Assembly (NCBI GenBank): GCA_031285505.1
Contig: JAITVZ010000105.1
Coordinates: forward strand, 1 to 42,983
Reading direction: 5' to 3'
DNA: 42,983 nt
DNA from: Propionibacteriaceae bacterium
GTDB lineage: Bacteria; Actinomycetota; Actinomycetes; Propionibacteriales; Propionibacteriaceae
Part shown: positions 16,727 through 25,354 of the stretch, piece after piece
Position numbering within the stretch: the stretch's first letter is position 1
Layout: every line of letters begins with the position of its first letter
Notes under the pieces: generated by a model
Database searches by the model: none
What the model saw: only the letters and a program-made list of their open reading frames with translations
Told to the model about the DNA's origin: nothing
Made by a program: the position numbers and the translations under genes

Positions 16727-17620
16727 ATGATTGATCTTGAGGGTCTGGGCCTGCCCAGTTTGCCAACGCCGCTGCCGCTGGCCAGCGTTGACGCGCACAC
16801 CCATCTCGACGCAGTGGCGCAGCGCACCGGTTTGACCGCCGAGCAATCATTGGACTTGGCCCGATCGGTCGGCATCCATTGGCTGGTGCAGGCCGGCGAC
16901 TCTTTGGCTGACTCCACCTGGGGCGAGAGTTTCGCCAAAAGCCATCCCAGCGTCGTCGCTGGCGTCGCCCTCCACCCCAACGAGGTGGCCCGCCATCCGG
17001 AGCGCTTCAGCGCCGATTTCGCCGGTATCACTGCCTTAGCCCAGGCCGGCGACCATGTGCGGGCGATCGGTGAGACCGGCCTTGACTATTTCCGCACCAG
17101 CGATCAGACCGGCCAAGCCCTGCAGCGCCAGGCGTTCGTCAAACACATCACCCTGGCCGCCGAGGCCGGCTTGACACTGATGATCCATGACCGCGACGCC
17201 CACGATGATGTTTTGGCCATCCTCGACGACTCGCCGGGGCCGCCGCGGGTGGTGATGCACGCTTTCTCCGGCGACGCTGATTTGGCCAGCGCCTGCGCCC
17301 TGCGAGGTTACTGGCTGAGCTTTCCTGGGGTGATCAGCTACAACGCCAATCAGCACCTGCGCCGGGCTTTGGAGGTCACCCCCGCCGACAAGGTCCTGGC
17401 CGAGACTGACGCCCCCTTCCTAACCCCTGTCCCAGCGCGAGGCCGACCCAACGGCCCCTATCTGATCGCCCACACCATTGACTTCATCGCCGCGCAGCGT
17501 GGCTGGGCACTGGACCAGGCCTGTCTGACCTTGCGGGACAACGCCTTCGCCGCCTTCGGTGGGCCCTGGGGTGAGGCGACGGACACCGCCATGGGCCAAC
17601 AATGCGATGCCGATGTCTGA
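16727..17620 (+). CDS. tatD: TatD family metal-dependent DNase
   Basis: This TIM-barrel hydrolase cleaves phosphodiesters in DNA and acts in repair or DNA turnover. Metal ligands are visible in order: HTH of DAHTHLDAV, Glu in GETGLDYF, His in MIHDRDA, His in HAFSGD (usually HCFSG) and Asp in ETDAPFLTP. The 297 residues are slightly more than the usual 260-280, mainly through a Leu/Pro-rich N-terminus. It overlaps ksgA by 14 bases, so the two are co-transcribed; tatD-ksgA is a common actinobacterial pair. The start choice rests on the -10 position; 16694 remains possible. Confidence 0.9.
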   Translation: MIDLEGLGLPSLPTPLPLASVDAHTHLDAVAQRTGLTAEQSLDLARSVGIHWLVQAGDSLADSTWGESFAKSHPSVVAGVALHPNEVARHPERFSADFAGITALAQAGDHVRAIGETGLDYFRTSDQTGQALQRQAFVKHITLAAEAGLTLMIHDRDAHDDVLAILDDSPGPPRVVMHAFSGDADLASACALRGYWLSFPGVISYNANQHLRRALEVTPADKVLAETDAPFLTPVPARGRPNGPYLIAHTIDFIAAQRGWALDQACLTLRDNAFAAFGGPWGEATDTAMGQQCDADV

Positions 17621-18581
17621 TTACCTCGACGCCAGCCGCATTCGGGCTTTGGCCGCGCAACTGGACCTCAAACCATCAAAGGGGCGCGGCCAAAACTTCT
17701 TGCTTGACGCCAACACCGTGCGCCGGATCGTCAACCTGGCTCAGCTGGCTCCGGGCGATGTCGTCTTGGAGATCGGGCCCGGTTTGGGCTCCCTGACGGC
17801 CGGTTTGCTGCACAGCGGGGCAGAGGTGATCGCCATCGAGATCGAACCGGCTCTGGCCCAGCGATTGCCCACAACCATGGGCGAACTCGCTCCCGACATG
17901 ATCGATCACCTCCATGTGGTGGAAGCCGACGCCCTGCGTGTCCAGCCGGCAGATCTGACAACCGTCGCCAGCAGCGCCAACGCCTGGCCACCCCGACCGA
18001 CCAGCGCTGAAGACATTGACACCAGCGCTACTGACAGACCGGGCCCTAGCCCGACCCGCCTAGTGGCCAACCTGCCCTACAACATCTGCGTGCCAGTCAT
18101 TTTGCACACCCTGGCCCTGTTCCCCAGCATTGAACGCGGCTTGGTGATGGTCCAATCTGAAGTGGCCGATCGCTTGGTCGCTGGCCCGGGCTCAAAGGTC
18201 TATGGCGTCCCCTCAGCCAAACTCGCCTGGTACGCGGACGCCCGTCGAGTCGGCTCCGTCCCGGCCACCGTGTTCTGGCCGGCGCCCAACGTCGAGTCAG
18301 GCCTGGTCAGTTTTGCCCGCCGCAATCCCCCGGCGCCGCCAGGCGATCCGAGTCTGCCGCCCGCCAGTCGGTCGGCCACTTTCGATCTGATCGACGCCGC
18401 TTTCTCCCAGCGGCGCAAGATGCTCCGCTCGGTGCTGACCAGCCACTACGGCTCGCTGGTCCAACCAGCTTTGGCCCTGGTCAGCATCGATCCCCAGGCC
18501 CGGGGCGAGACCCTATCGATTGATGATTTCGTCCGTCTCACCCAAGCCTTGACATCGCTGGGCGCGGTGGACGTCCACTGA
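17607..18581 (+). CDS. rsmA: 16S rRNA (adenine1518/1519-N6)-dimethyltransferase KsgA
   Basis: KsgA (RsmA) dimethylates A1518 and A1519 near the 3' end of 16S rRNA. The 324-residue product shows GRGQNFLLDANTV, SAM motif I LEIGPGLGSLT, the acidic EIEPALA, VVEADALR and the catalytic NLPYNI at 155-160, then the C-terminal helical domain (FSQRRKMLRS). Between the ADAL and NLPYNI motifs there is an Ala/Pro/Ser/Thr-rich insertion of roughly 20-25 residues that the family usually lacks. Starts at 17607 or 17613 both fall inside the end of tatD; neither has a strong Shine-Dalgarno, which fits coupling. The usual downstream ispE is absent here. Confidence 0.93.
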   Translation: MPMSDYLDASRIRALAAQLDLKPSKGRGQNFLLDANTVRRIVNLAQLAPGDVVLEIGPGLGSLTAGLLHSGAEVIAIEIEPALAQRLPTTMGELAPDMIDHLHVVEADALRVQPADLTTVASSANAWPPRPTSAEDIDTSATDRPGPSPTRLVANLPYNICVPVILHTLALFPSIERGLVMVQSEVADRLVAGPGSKVYGVPSAKLAWYADARRVGSVPATVFWPAPNVESGLVSFARRNPPAPPGDPSLPPASRSATFDLIDAAFSQRRKMLRSVLTSHYGSLVQPALALVSIDPQARGETLSIDDFVRLTQALTSLGAVDVH

Positions 18582-18822
18582 CCGAGCAGGAACACCGCCT
18601 GGGCGCCTCCTGGGCACCAGACAAGCCTCGTGTCCCGCCCCATGAATTCGTTTCAGCACACCCGATGTCTGGGAATGAGTCATCCATAACTTCGGCTGAT
18701 CGGACGCCTCACGAAACTACCACCCCGAATGGCCCATCAGTGGAAGCTCCAAGTCGGTGCCGAGGCAACAATTGAGCTTGGGCCAGCCGAAAATGTCCCT
18801 GCCTTGTGATTGACTAAGCCCC

Positions 18823-20697
18823 ATGAGTGGAATGGGTTTGGGTGGTGGTCGCGGGCGGGCTTCCCGCATCTCATCTGGTGATATCGACGCCCAAAAGGCG
18901 ATCAACGCCGCCGCTCCTCAAGTCGACCATTTGCTGGGGAGGATCCTCGCCCTGTTTCGCCCCTATCGTCGCACCATCGCCTTGATGATCATGCTGGTGC
19001 TGCTGACAGCCCTGTTGTCGGTCTTCCCGCCGCTGATCACCCAGCGGATCTTCGACGACGGCCTATTCCCTGCGGGCGGGGTAAACATGGCGGTGCTGGG
19101 GCGGCTGCTGGTGATCTTGGTGGCCCTGCTGTTGGCTTCGAACGTCATCGGCATCTGGCAGACCTGGTTGACCTCGAAGACCGGCAACCGGGTGATGGGT
19201 GATCTGCGGGTGAAACTGTTCGACCACCTTCAACAGATGGAGCTGGCCTTCTTCACCAAGACCAAGACGGGGGTCATCCAATCGCGCCTGGCCAACGACG
19301 TCGGTGGGGTGTCGACCGTATTGACCAACACAGTCACATCAGTGGTGGGCAACACCGTCACCGTCATCGCCTCGGCGGTGACCATGTTCATCCTGTCCTG
19401 GCAGTTGACCTTGATCGCCTTCGTGCTGATGCCGATCATGGTGCTGGTCCAGCGCCGGGTCGGCACCGTTCGGGCCCGGGTGGCGGCGCAGACCCAAGAA
19501 TCACTGTCCAACATGACGGCCATCACCCAGGAGTCGTTGTCGGTCTCCGGGGTGCTTTTGGCTAAATCCTTCGGGCGAACCGCCGATGAATCGGTCAAAT
19601 ACGCCAAAGAGAACGACCATCAAATCAGTCTGCAAGTCAAGCAGATGATGACTGGCCAGTGGTTCTTCGCCATGGTCCAACTGTTCGTCTCCTTGTTGCC
19701 AGCCCTGATCTACCTGTTGTCCGGCGTGCTGATGAGCCACGGCGACACCGCCATCACCGCCGGCACCCTGGTGGCTTTCACCACCGTTCAAGCCAGGTTG
19801 CTCCAACCGATGATGGGCTTGATGCGGGTGGCCCTCGACCTGCAGACCTCCAGTGCCTTGTTCGCCCGGATCTTCGAATACATCGACATGATCCCCTCGA
19901 TTAGGGATGCGCCAGGCGCCCACGCCGTCAATCCGGCCCAGGTTGGCGCCATCGGCTTCGACCATGTCTGCTTCAAATACCCCGACGCCCGCCCCAGCGA
20001 GCCACCGACCCTCAAAGACGTCAGCTTCAGCATCGCCCCGGGCGAGTTCGTCGCCTTCGTCGGCCCATCGGGCGCTGGCAAGACCACCATCGGCTACCTG
20101 ATCGCCCGCCTCCATGAGGCCAGTGCCGGGCGGGTGTTGTTCGCCGGTGACGATGTCCGCGATCTGACCAACAGCTCGCTGATCGATCACATCGGCATCG
20201 TCTCCCAGCAGTCCTACCTCTTTCACGACTCGATCGCCGCCAATCTGCGCTATGCCAAGCCCGACGCCTCAGATGCCGAGTTGCGCGCCGCCTGTGTCCA
20301 GGCCAATATCTGGACGACGATCGAAGCCATGCCCGATGGCCTGGAAACGGTCGTCGGCGAGCAGGGCTATCGGCTGTCCGGCGGCGAGCGGCAGCGCATC
20401 GCCATCGCCCGGGTGATCCTCAAAGACTCGCCGGTCCTGATCCTTGACGAGGCCACCTCAGCCCTGGACAACACCTCCGAGCGGATCGTCCAAGAAGCCC
20501 TCGACGAAGCCAGCAAGGCCCGCACCACCGTGGCCATCGCCCACCGTCTGTCAACGGTGCAACACGCCGATCGAATCATCGTCTTGCAGGCTGGTTCGAT
20601 CGTTGAATCCGGCAGCCACGAACAGCTCTTGGCCCAAAACGGCCTCTATGCCCAGCTTTACTCCGAGCAGGACACCGATCCGCCTCAAAGCGACTGA
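18823..20697 (+). CDS. ABC exporter (fused membrane and ATPase domains, MsbA/MDR type)
   Basis: This 624-residue half-transporter should dimerise and export lipid, peptide or drug-like substrates. A Gly/Arg-rich N-terminus is followed by six hydrophobic segments (about residues 50-330) and the nucleotide-binding domain: Walker A GPSGAGKTT, Q loop IVSQQSYLF, signature LSGGERQRIAIARV, Walker B LILDEATSALD and the switch His in AIAHRLSTVQ. Nothing in the sequence identifies the substrate. The start at 18823 lies 7 bases after TTGACT, a weak -10 candidate, and has no Shine-Dalgarno. The 241-base spacer upstream shows no other gene or clear terminator. Confidence 0.9.
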   Translation: MSGMGLGGGRGRASRISSGDIDAQKAINAAAPQVDHLLGRILALFRPYRRTIALMIMLVLLTALLSVFPPLITQRIFDDGLFPAGGVNMAVLGRLLVILVALLLASNVIGIWQTWLTSKTGNRVMGDLRVKLFDHLQQMELAFFTKTKTGVIQSRLANDVGGVSTVLTNTVTSVVGNTVTVIASAVTMFILSWQLTLIAFVLMPIMVLVQRRVGTVRARVAAQTQESLSNMTAITQESLSVSGVLLAKSFGRTADESVKYAKENDHQISLQVKQMMTGQWFFAMVQLFVSLLPALIYLLSGVLMSHGDTAITAGTLVAFTTVQARLLQPMMGLMRVALDLQTSSALFARIFEYIDMIPSIRDAPGAHAVNPAQVGAIGFDHVCFKYPDARPSEPPTLKDVSFSIAPGEFVAFVGPSGAGKTTIGYLIARLHEASAGRVLFAGDDVRDLTNSSLIDHIGIVSQQSYLFHDSIAANLRYAKPDASDAELRAACVQANIWTTIEAMPDGLETVVGEQGYRLSGGERQRIAIARVILKDSPVLILDEATSALDNTSERIVQEALDEASKARTTVAIAHRLSTVQHADRIIVLQAGSIVESGSHEQLLAQNGLYAQLYSEQDTDPPQSD

Positions 20698-20741
20698 CCG
20701 GCGGCAAACGGTCACGCCAGCGCCGCGCTGACAATCTCAAT

Positions 20742-20747
20742 TAGACT
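20742..20747 (+). promoter_or_regulatory. -10 hexamer of the PPi-PEPCK gene (leaderless start)
   Basis: TAGACT lies 7 bases before the ATG at 20755. The sequence between carries AGGGATC but no normal-spaced Shine-Dalgarno. Confidence 0.55.
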
Positions 20748-20754
20748 AGGGATC

Positions 20755-23700
20755 ATGGCCAACAACACCTTGAACGCGGCAATCAACTTGCGACTGGAAC
20801 TACTCAACCTGCCTCGGGTCCATGACGAGGAGTCGGCGGCAGTGGCGGATCTGGTCTCACCGATTCTGGCGCGCCAGCGTGAACAGATGCGCCGACTGGC
20901 CGATCGTCTCTCGCCGGTCGATGCCCGGATCGAAAACTTCTTGATCTCCTATCTGGACTTGCCCGAAGACGCCACCATCCTGCCCCGGCGCACCCTGGTG
21001 TTGGACCAGGCCGGCCTGGGCCGCGGGCTCAGTCTGCCGGCCCACTCCGATGAGTTCGTCTCACCGACCTTGACCAGTTACCGCTTGCACAACGGCGTCT
21101 TGCACAACCCAAAGAACGACAAGCGGACCACCGCTGGCGTCTTCCACATCGCCGAGGGCGGCTTGCCCATCCCCGACGACAAGCTGGCCGTGCCGAAGGC
21201 TGTTTACGCCAACCTGCTGCGCGAGGCCTTCAACGCGCCTGAGGACATGACCACGGTGCCTTACACCGCCGACGAGGAGCGCCCGGCCCACTGCTGGATC
21301 TCCATCTTGTTGCGCCCGCTGGTCTGCCCGCCGGTCAAGGGCTTCACCAATGAGAAGAAGTTGGAGGTGCGCTTCTTCGCGCCCGCCTCGCTGGTGTCCA
21401 ACCTGGACTTCGTCGAGACCGTCTTCGGCAACGGCGGCGACCCTTACCTGCCTGAGAATGACGCCTCGCTTGATCCAGTCCACTGGACCGGCCACAGCGG
21501 CTGCGTCATTCTGGCGCCCCACCTGATCACCTTGACCAAAAAGGCAGTCGGCCTACCCCACATCTCCCAGGCCAGCCCCCGCCAGATCCGCGATGGCATG
21601 TGCTGGTCCAACGAGGACGAGCTCTACAACGACGGCCGGGCCTTCAAGCTCTGCGCCCGCGACGCGCGCGGCGTCATCGTCACCATCATCGCTGACAATT
21701 ACTACGGCTACTGCAAGAAGGAGGTCAAGACCTACATCTCCTATTCGGCCAATCTGCTCGGTTCGACCGAGGAAGAGCACGCCGGCGGCGCATTGACCTT
21801 CGCCTCCTACCGCCTGTCACCGGTGTTCACCGATGAGTCATCGGACGAATCCTTCAGCCTGTCTGAGGTGGTGGCGGCCAACCCCGACCGTTTCATCCTT
21901 CAGCCCGAGGGCTACGCCACCGACGCCCTCTTCCCCCACATCCGCCTGGTCCCGGCCGGCGCCACCTACTCGATGCCTGATGAGTCAGTCAGCTGGACCA
22001 ACCCGAACAGCAGCCGTGGATCGCTCAAGCTCAAGGCCAATCAGACCTACATCGGCCCGAACGGTTACCGGGTTGAACTGAAACAATTGGAAGCCGACCC
22101 GACCCAATGGAACCTGATCGGCACCAACCCACGGGGCACGGTCTGTCACAAGCCTGCCACTGTATCCGGCGGCGGCAAATCCGAGATTTCCAAGGACATC
22201 ACCGCCGCTTTCATCGCCGGCAACGTCTTCGTCTCTGATTTCGAGGGCGACATGGTGGCGGTGGCCGAGGTTCTCGGCCACGATTTCTCCAACCGTTTCG
22301 TTGACCAATCACGCTGCGGTGTCGATCACCGCCCGATCCTCGGCCCGGAGCGCTCTCCCGGATCGGTCATCAAGTTGCTGGGCGGGTCAAGCGAGTTCAC
22401 CGCCGACCACAACGACTATGTCGCCAGCTTGCCGCCACATGTCAAGCAACTGGTTTACATCATCAAGCGCTTCTACGACCCGCAATGGGGTGATGATTGG
22501 CAATCCCACTTCACCGTCGGCATGATCAATGGTCGCCCGGGCAACTCCCTGCGTCTCGATGGCATCAAGATCGCCGTCAACACTGTCCGTGTCGGCTTCG
22601 AGCCGGACGGCTCCTGGCGCATCTTCGGCCTGCGCCACGACTACTCACCGTCGATCAAGGTGCAAACTGAGGATGACATCACCGCCTCGGTGGTGGCGCC
22701 CGGCAATCTGATGAACCGGGCCGATGGCCGCTCCCGGAAATACGTCGAGAACTGCGAGTTGTTCCTTTTCCAGCGGCCCGATGACGCCGTCATCCGCGGC
22801 TATGACCACCAGGCCGAGGAAGACATCGCCACGGCCAACACCTTCTTGTCGAATTTCGCCCCGCTGACCAGGGCCGATGCTCAAGACATGATCGACGATG
22901 CCATCGGTTTCAATCAGTTCACCCAACCGATGCAGGAGCTGATCCGGAAAGCAGCCGCCAGCGACTCGCCGACCTACTTCGTGTCGTCAGCCAATGCCCG
23001 GATCGTCGATGGCGCTCCCTCCAAGAATCCGCGCTACCTCCAGCCACGCCCCGACCTGTCCCACCCCAAGGCCACTGCTTCGGCCCGCGTCGCCTCCCAC
23101 CTGTTCCACCGGGTGCCGATGAGCGATCCGCTGCCTTTGCCGGTCGATGTCGTCGCCGCCGGGCGGCGCAACAACATCGCTGAGGGGCCAGTGCCTGCCC
23201 TGTGTTGCTACAACCCGCTGCACTTCATGGAGTTGCCCGAGCTGTTCATGGAGTTCATCTCGTCGATGACTGGCAAGTCACCCTCGACCACTGGCGCTGG
23301 TTCGGAAGGCGCCATGACCAAGGGCCCCTTCAACGCCATGCCGGCCACGCTCGACCTGAACGCCGCCTTCATCGGATTCGCCCTGTGCGGTTATGACGGC
23401 TGGTTGTCATCGGCTGGCATGATCGGCCCGAAGATCCGGGTGGACCATGACATCTCGCTGTTGATTCCAGAGCTGTTCTCGCGCATGTCCGAATCCGAGC
23501 GCCGGGCCAGTAACCTGATCGCCGAAGGGGCTTTGGAGCCGATCGCCGACATCAACCGCGACGGCTCCCCGGTGCTGGCCTCGCGTCTCGGTTACCGCAT
23601 CACCGCCAGATTCGTCGACAAGTATTTCGGGCGGATCTTCATGCAGCCGAACATGGTCTTCACTGAAGCCATGCTCCGCCCTGAGTTGCAGGATCCGAAC

Positions 23701-24132
23701 ATCTTCGCCGATTCGGTCGACACCATCGTCACCACTCACCAACGGGTGGCCAGGGCCTACATTGATGACGGCACCATCGCCTACGCCTGCCCACCGATCC
23801 GCTCGCTGCTGGAGATCATGGCCAATGGCGCGTCGACCGAGGGTTGGACCTTGAGCTCACCGGCTTTCCGAGCCCAGTTCAGCGCCGAAGCGGTCTTGTC
23901 CGCCGATTGGTATGCCGCCCGCATTGACGCTAAGCAGTCGCTCGACGTCGCCCGGGCTGAGCTGTCGCTTGCCTCGATGGATCGGTTCATCTCGCAACCC
24001 AACAATGCCGAGGTGGTCGCCCGTTTGGCCATGCACGAGCGGCGGGCCACGATCCAGCGCTGGCATGACCGCTGGGCCTCGCAGATCTACCGGGAGTACC
24101 TGGTTGGCACCCTCGGCGTCCAGCCGATGTGA
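20755..24132 (+). CDS. PPi-type phosphoenolpyruvate carboxykinase (PEP carboxytransphosphorylase)
   Basis: I recognise this 1125-residue protein as the pyrophosphate-type PEPCK known from Propionibacterium and Entamoeba. It interconverts PEP, CO2 and phosphate with oxaloacetate and pyrophosphate (EC 4.1.1.38). In propionic fermentation it links glycolysis to the C4-dicarboxylic branch while conserving energy as PPi. Visible features are a basic helical N-terminus, a central region with the phosphate-loop-like GGGKSEIS at 472-479, DGSWRIFGLRHDY, and a C-terminal half rich in conserved aromatic and acidic segments. It is about twice the size of GTP- or ATP-type enzymes, as known for this class. 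The ATG at 20755 is supported by TAGACT 7 bases upstream, and a hairpin follows the stop. The call is from recalled family sequence and length; residue-level catalytic mapping is not attempted. Confidence 0.88.
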   Translation: MANNTLNAAINLRLELLNLPRVHDEESAAVADLVSPILARQREQMRRLADRLSPVDARIENFLISYLDLPEDATILPRRTLVLDQAGLGRGLSLPAHSDEFVSPTLTSYRLHNGVLHNPKNDKRTTAGVFHIAEGGLPIPDDKLAVPKAVYANLLREAFNAPEDMTTVPYTADEERPAHCWISILLRPLVCPPVKGFTNEKKLEVRFFAPASLVSNLDFVETVFGNGGDPYLPENDASLDPVHWTGHSGCVILAPHLITLTKKAVGLPHISQASPRQIRDGMCWSNEDELYNDGRAFKLCARDARGVIVTIIADNYYGYCKKEVKTYISYSANLLGSTEEEHAGGALTFASYRLSPVFTDESSDESFSLSEVVAANPDRFILQPEGYATDALFPHIRLVPAGATYSMPDESVSWTNPNSSRGSLKLKANQTYIGPNGYRVELKQLEADPTQWNLIGTNPRGTVCHKPATVSGGGKSEISKDITAAFIAGNVFVSDFEGDMVAVAEVLGHDFSNRFVDQSRCGVDHRPILGPERSPGSVIKLLGGSSEFTADHNDYVASLPPHVKQLVYIIKRFYDPQWGDDWQSHFTVGMINGRPGNSLRLDGIKIAVNTVRVGFEPDGSWRIFGLRHDYSPSIKVQTEDDITASVVAPGNLMNRADGRSRKYVENCELFLFQRPDDAVIRGYDHQAEEDIATANTFLSNFAPLTRADAQDMIDDAIGFNQFTQPMQELIRKAAASDSPTYFVSSANARIVDGAPSKNPRYLQPRPDLSHPKATASARVASHLFHRVPMSDPLPLPVDVVAAGRRNNIAEGPVPALCCYNPLHFMELPELFMEFISSMTGKSPSTTGAGSEGAMTKGPFNAMPATLDLNAAFIGFALCGYDGWLSSAGMIGPKIRVDHDISLLIPELFSRMSESERRASNLIAEGALEPIADINRDGSPVLASRLGYRITARFVDKYFGRIFMQPNMVFTEAMLRPELQDPNIFADSVDTIVTTHQRVARAYIDDGTIAYACPPIRSLLEIMANGASTEGWTLSSPAFRAQFSAEAVLSADWYAARIDAKQSLDVARAELSLASMDRFISQPNNAEVVARLAMHERRATIQRWHDRWASQIYREYLVGTLGVQPM

Positions 24133-24149
24133 CCGACAGGCCAGTCTAT

Positions 24150-24180
24150 TGGTGGGTCTGGGCGGCGCCTGGACCCGCCA
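24150..24180 (+). terminator. Hairpin terminator after the PPi-PEPCK gene
   Basis: TGGTGGGTC (24150-24158) pairs with GACCCGCCA (24172-24180) with one G-U pair, 17 bases after the stop. A short T-containing stretch follows. Confidence 0.6.
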
Positions 24181-24313
24181 ACTATTTGTGCGCATGTTAA
24201 AGGTGACAGCTTCCGACCAAAGGTCCACAATGGGGGCAAGCGATCCAGTCAACCGTTGGGCCGACGATGATCAGTCACCGAGCCCCTGGACCGTGATCTA
24301 GCAGGAGGATTCA

Positions 24314-25354
24314 ATGTCGACCGTTCACGCCTATGGTTTCAGCTCACCCACCAGCCCTTGCCGCCCACTCGATATTGATCGGCGCGATCCCGGACCGCAC
24401 GACGTGCTGTTCGACATCGCCTACTGCGGCATCTGCCATTCCGACATTCACACTGCCCGCAGCGAATGGTCTCAAGCCACTTATCCCCTGGTGGTTGGCC
24501 ACGAGATCACCGGCATCGTGCGCGAGGTAGGCAGCGAAGTGACTGACTTCAAGCCCGGTGACAAGGTCGGCGTCGGCTGCATGGTCGACTCCTGTGGGCA
24601 CTGCCGCTACTGCCAGCAGGGGTTGGAACAATTCTGCGACCAAGCCGTCTTCACCTACGGCCAGATCGGCCGTGATGGTCGCATGACCCAAGGTGGCTAT
24701 TCCCAAGCCATTGTTGTCAGCGACCACTTCGTCTTCCACATCCCTGAGGTGATCCCACTGGATCAGTGTGCCCCGCTGCTTTGCGCCGGCATCACCACTT
24801 ACTCGCCACTGAAGCGCTGGGTCGAGCCGGGCATGCAGGTGGCCGTCATTGGCTTGGGTGGACTGGGCCACGTCGGTGTGCAGATCGCCGCCGCCATGGG
24901 CGCGGAAGTGTCAGTCATCTCCCACACCCGCTCCAAAGAGGCCGACGGTCTGGCTTTTGGCGCCAAGCACTATTACGCCACCACCGAGCCAGGCACCTTC
25001 GAACACCTGGCCGGCCAGTTCGATGTCATCTTGTCGACGGTGTCATCAACTGAGGACTACACCTCATACATCAATTGCCTGACCAAGACTGGCGCCGTGA
25101 TCAATGTCGGCATGCCGGCCACACCAATCGAGCTGAAGTTGCGGGCCCTGTCACCGCGCAAGACCCTTCAGGGGTCATTGATCGGCGGCTGCGCTGAGAC
25201 CGCCGAGATGCTCCAGTTCTGCGCTGACCACAATGTCCGCCCGCGCATCGAGCTGATCGATGGCGACCAGATCACCCAAGCCTACGACCAGGTGGTTCAT
25301 TCAGCAGTGCGCTATCGCTACGTCATTGACGCCGACAGCCTGGGGGCGCGTTGA
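24314..25354 (+). CDS. Zinc-dependent alcohol dehydrogenase / aldehyde reductase (YahK/cinnamyl-alcohol type)
   Basis: This 346-residue medium-chain dehydrogenase has catalytic-zinc ligands in CGICHSD and GHEITG, four structural-zinc cysteines in CGHCRYCQQGLEQFC, and the Rossmann motif GLGGLGHVGVQIA. The SHTRSK stretch after the second strand lacks the acidic residue of NAD-specific enzymes and fits NADP. The likely activity is reduction of aldehydes to alcohols, with broad substrate range; the physiological substrate is unknown. AGGAGG lies 6 bases before the ATG, the strongest ribosome binding site in the window. The stop codon overlaps the TTG start of the next gene. Confidence 0.9.
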   Translation: MSTVHAYGFSSPTSPCRPLDIDRRDPGPHDVLFDIAYCGICHSDIHTARSEWSQATYPLVVGHEITGIVREVGSEVTDFKPGDKVGVGCMVDSCGHCRYCQQGLEQFCDQAVFTYGQIGRDGRMTQGGYSQAIVVSDHFVFHIPEVIPLDQCAPLLCAGITTYSPLKRWVEPGMQVAVIGLGGLGHVGVQIAAAMGAEVSVISHTRSKEADGLAFGAKHYYATTEPGTFEHLAGQFDVILSTVSSTEDYTSYINCLTKTGAVINVGMPATPIELKLRALSPRKTLQGSLIGGCAETAEMLQFCADHNVRPRIELIDGDQITQAYDQVVHSAVRYRYVIDADSLGAR

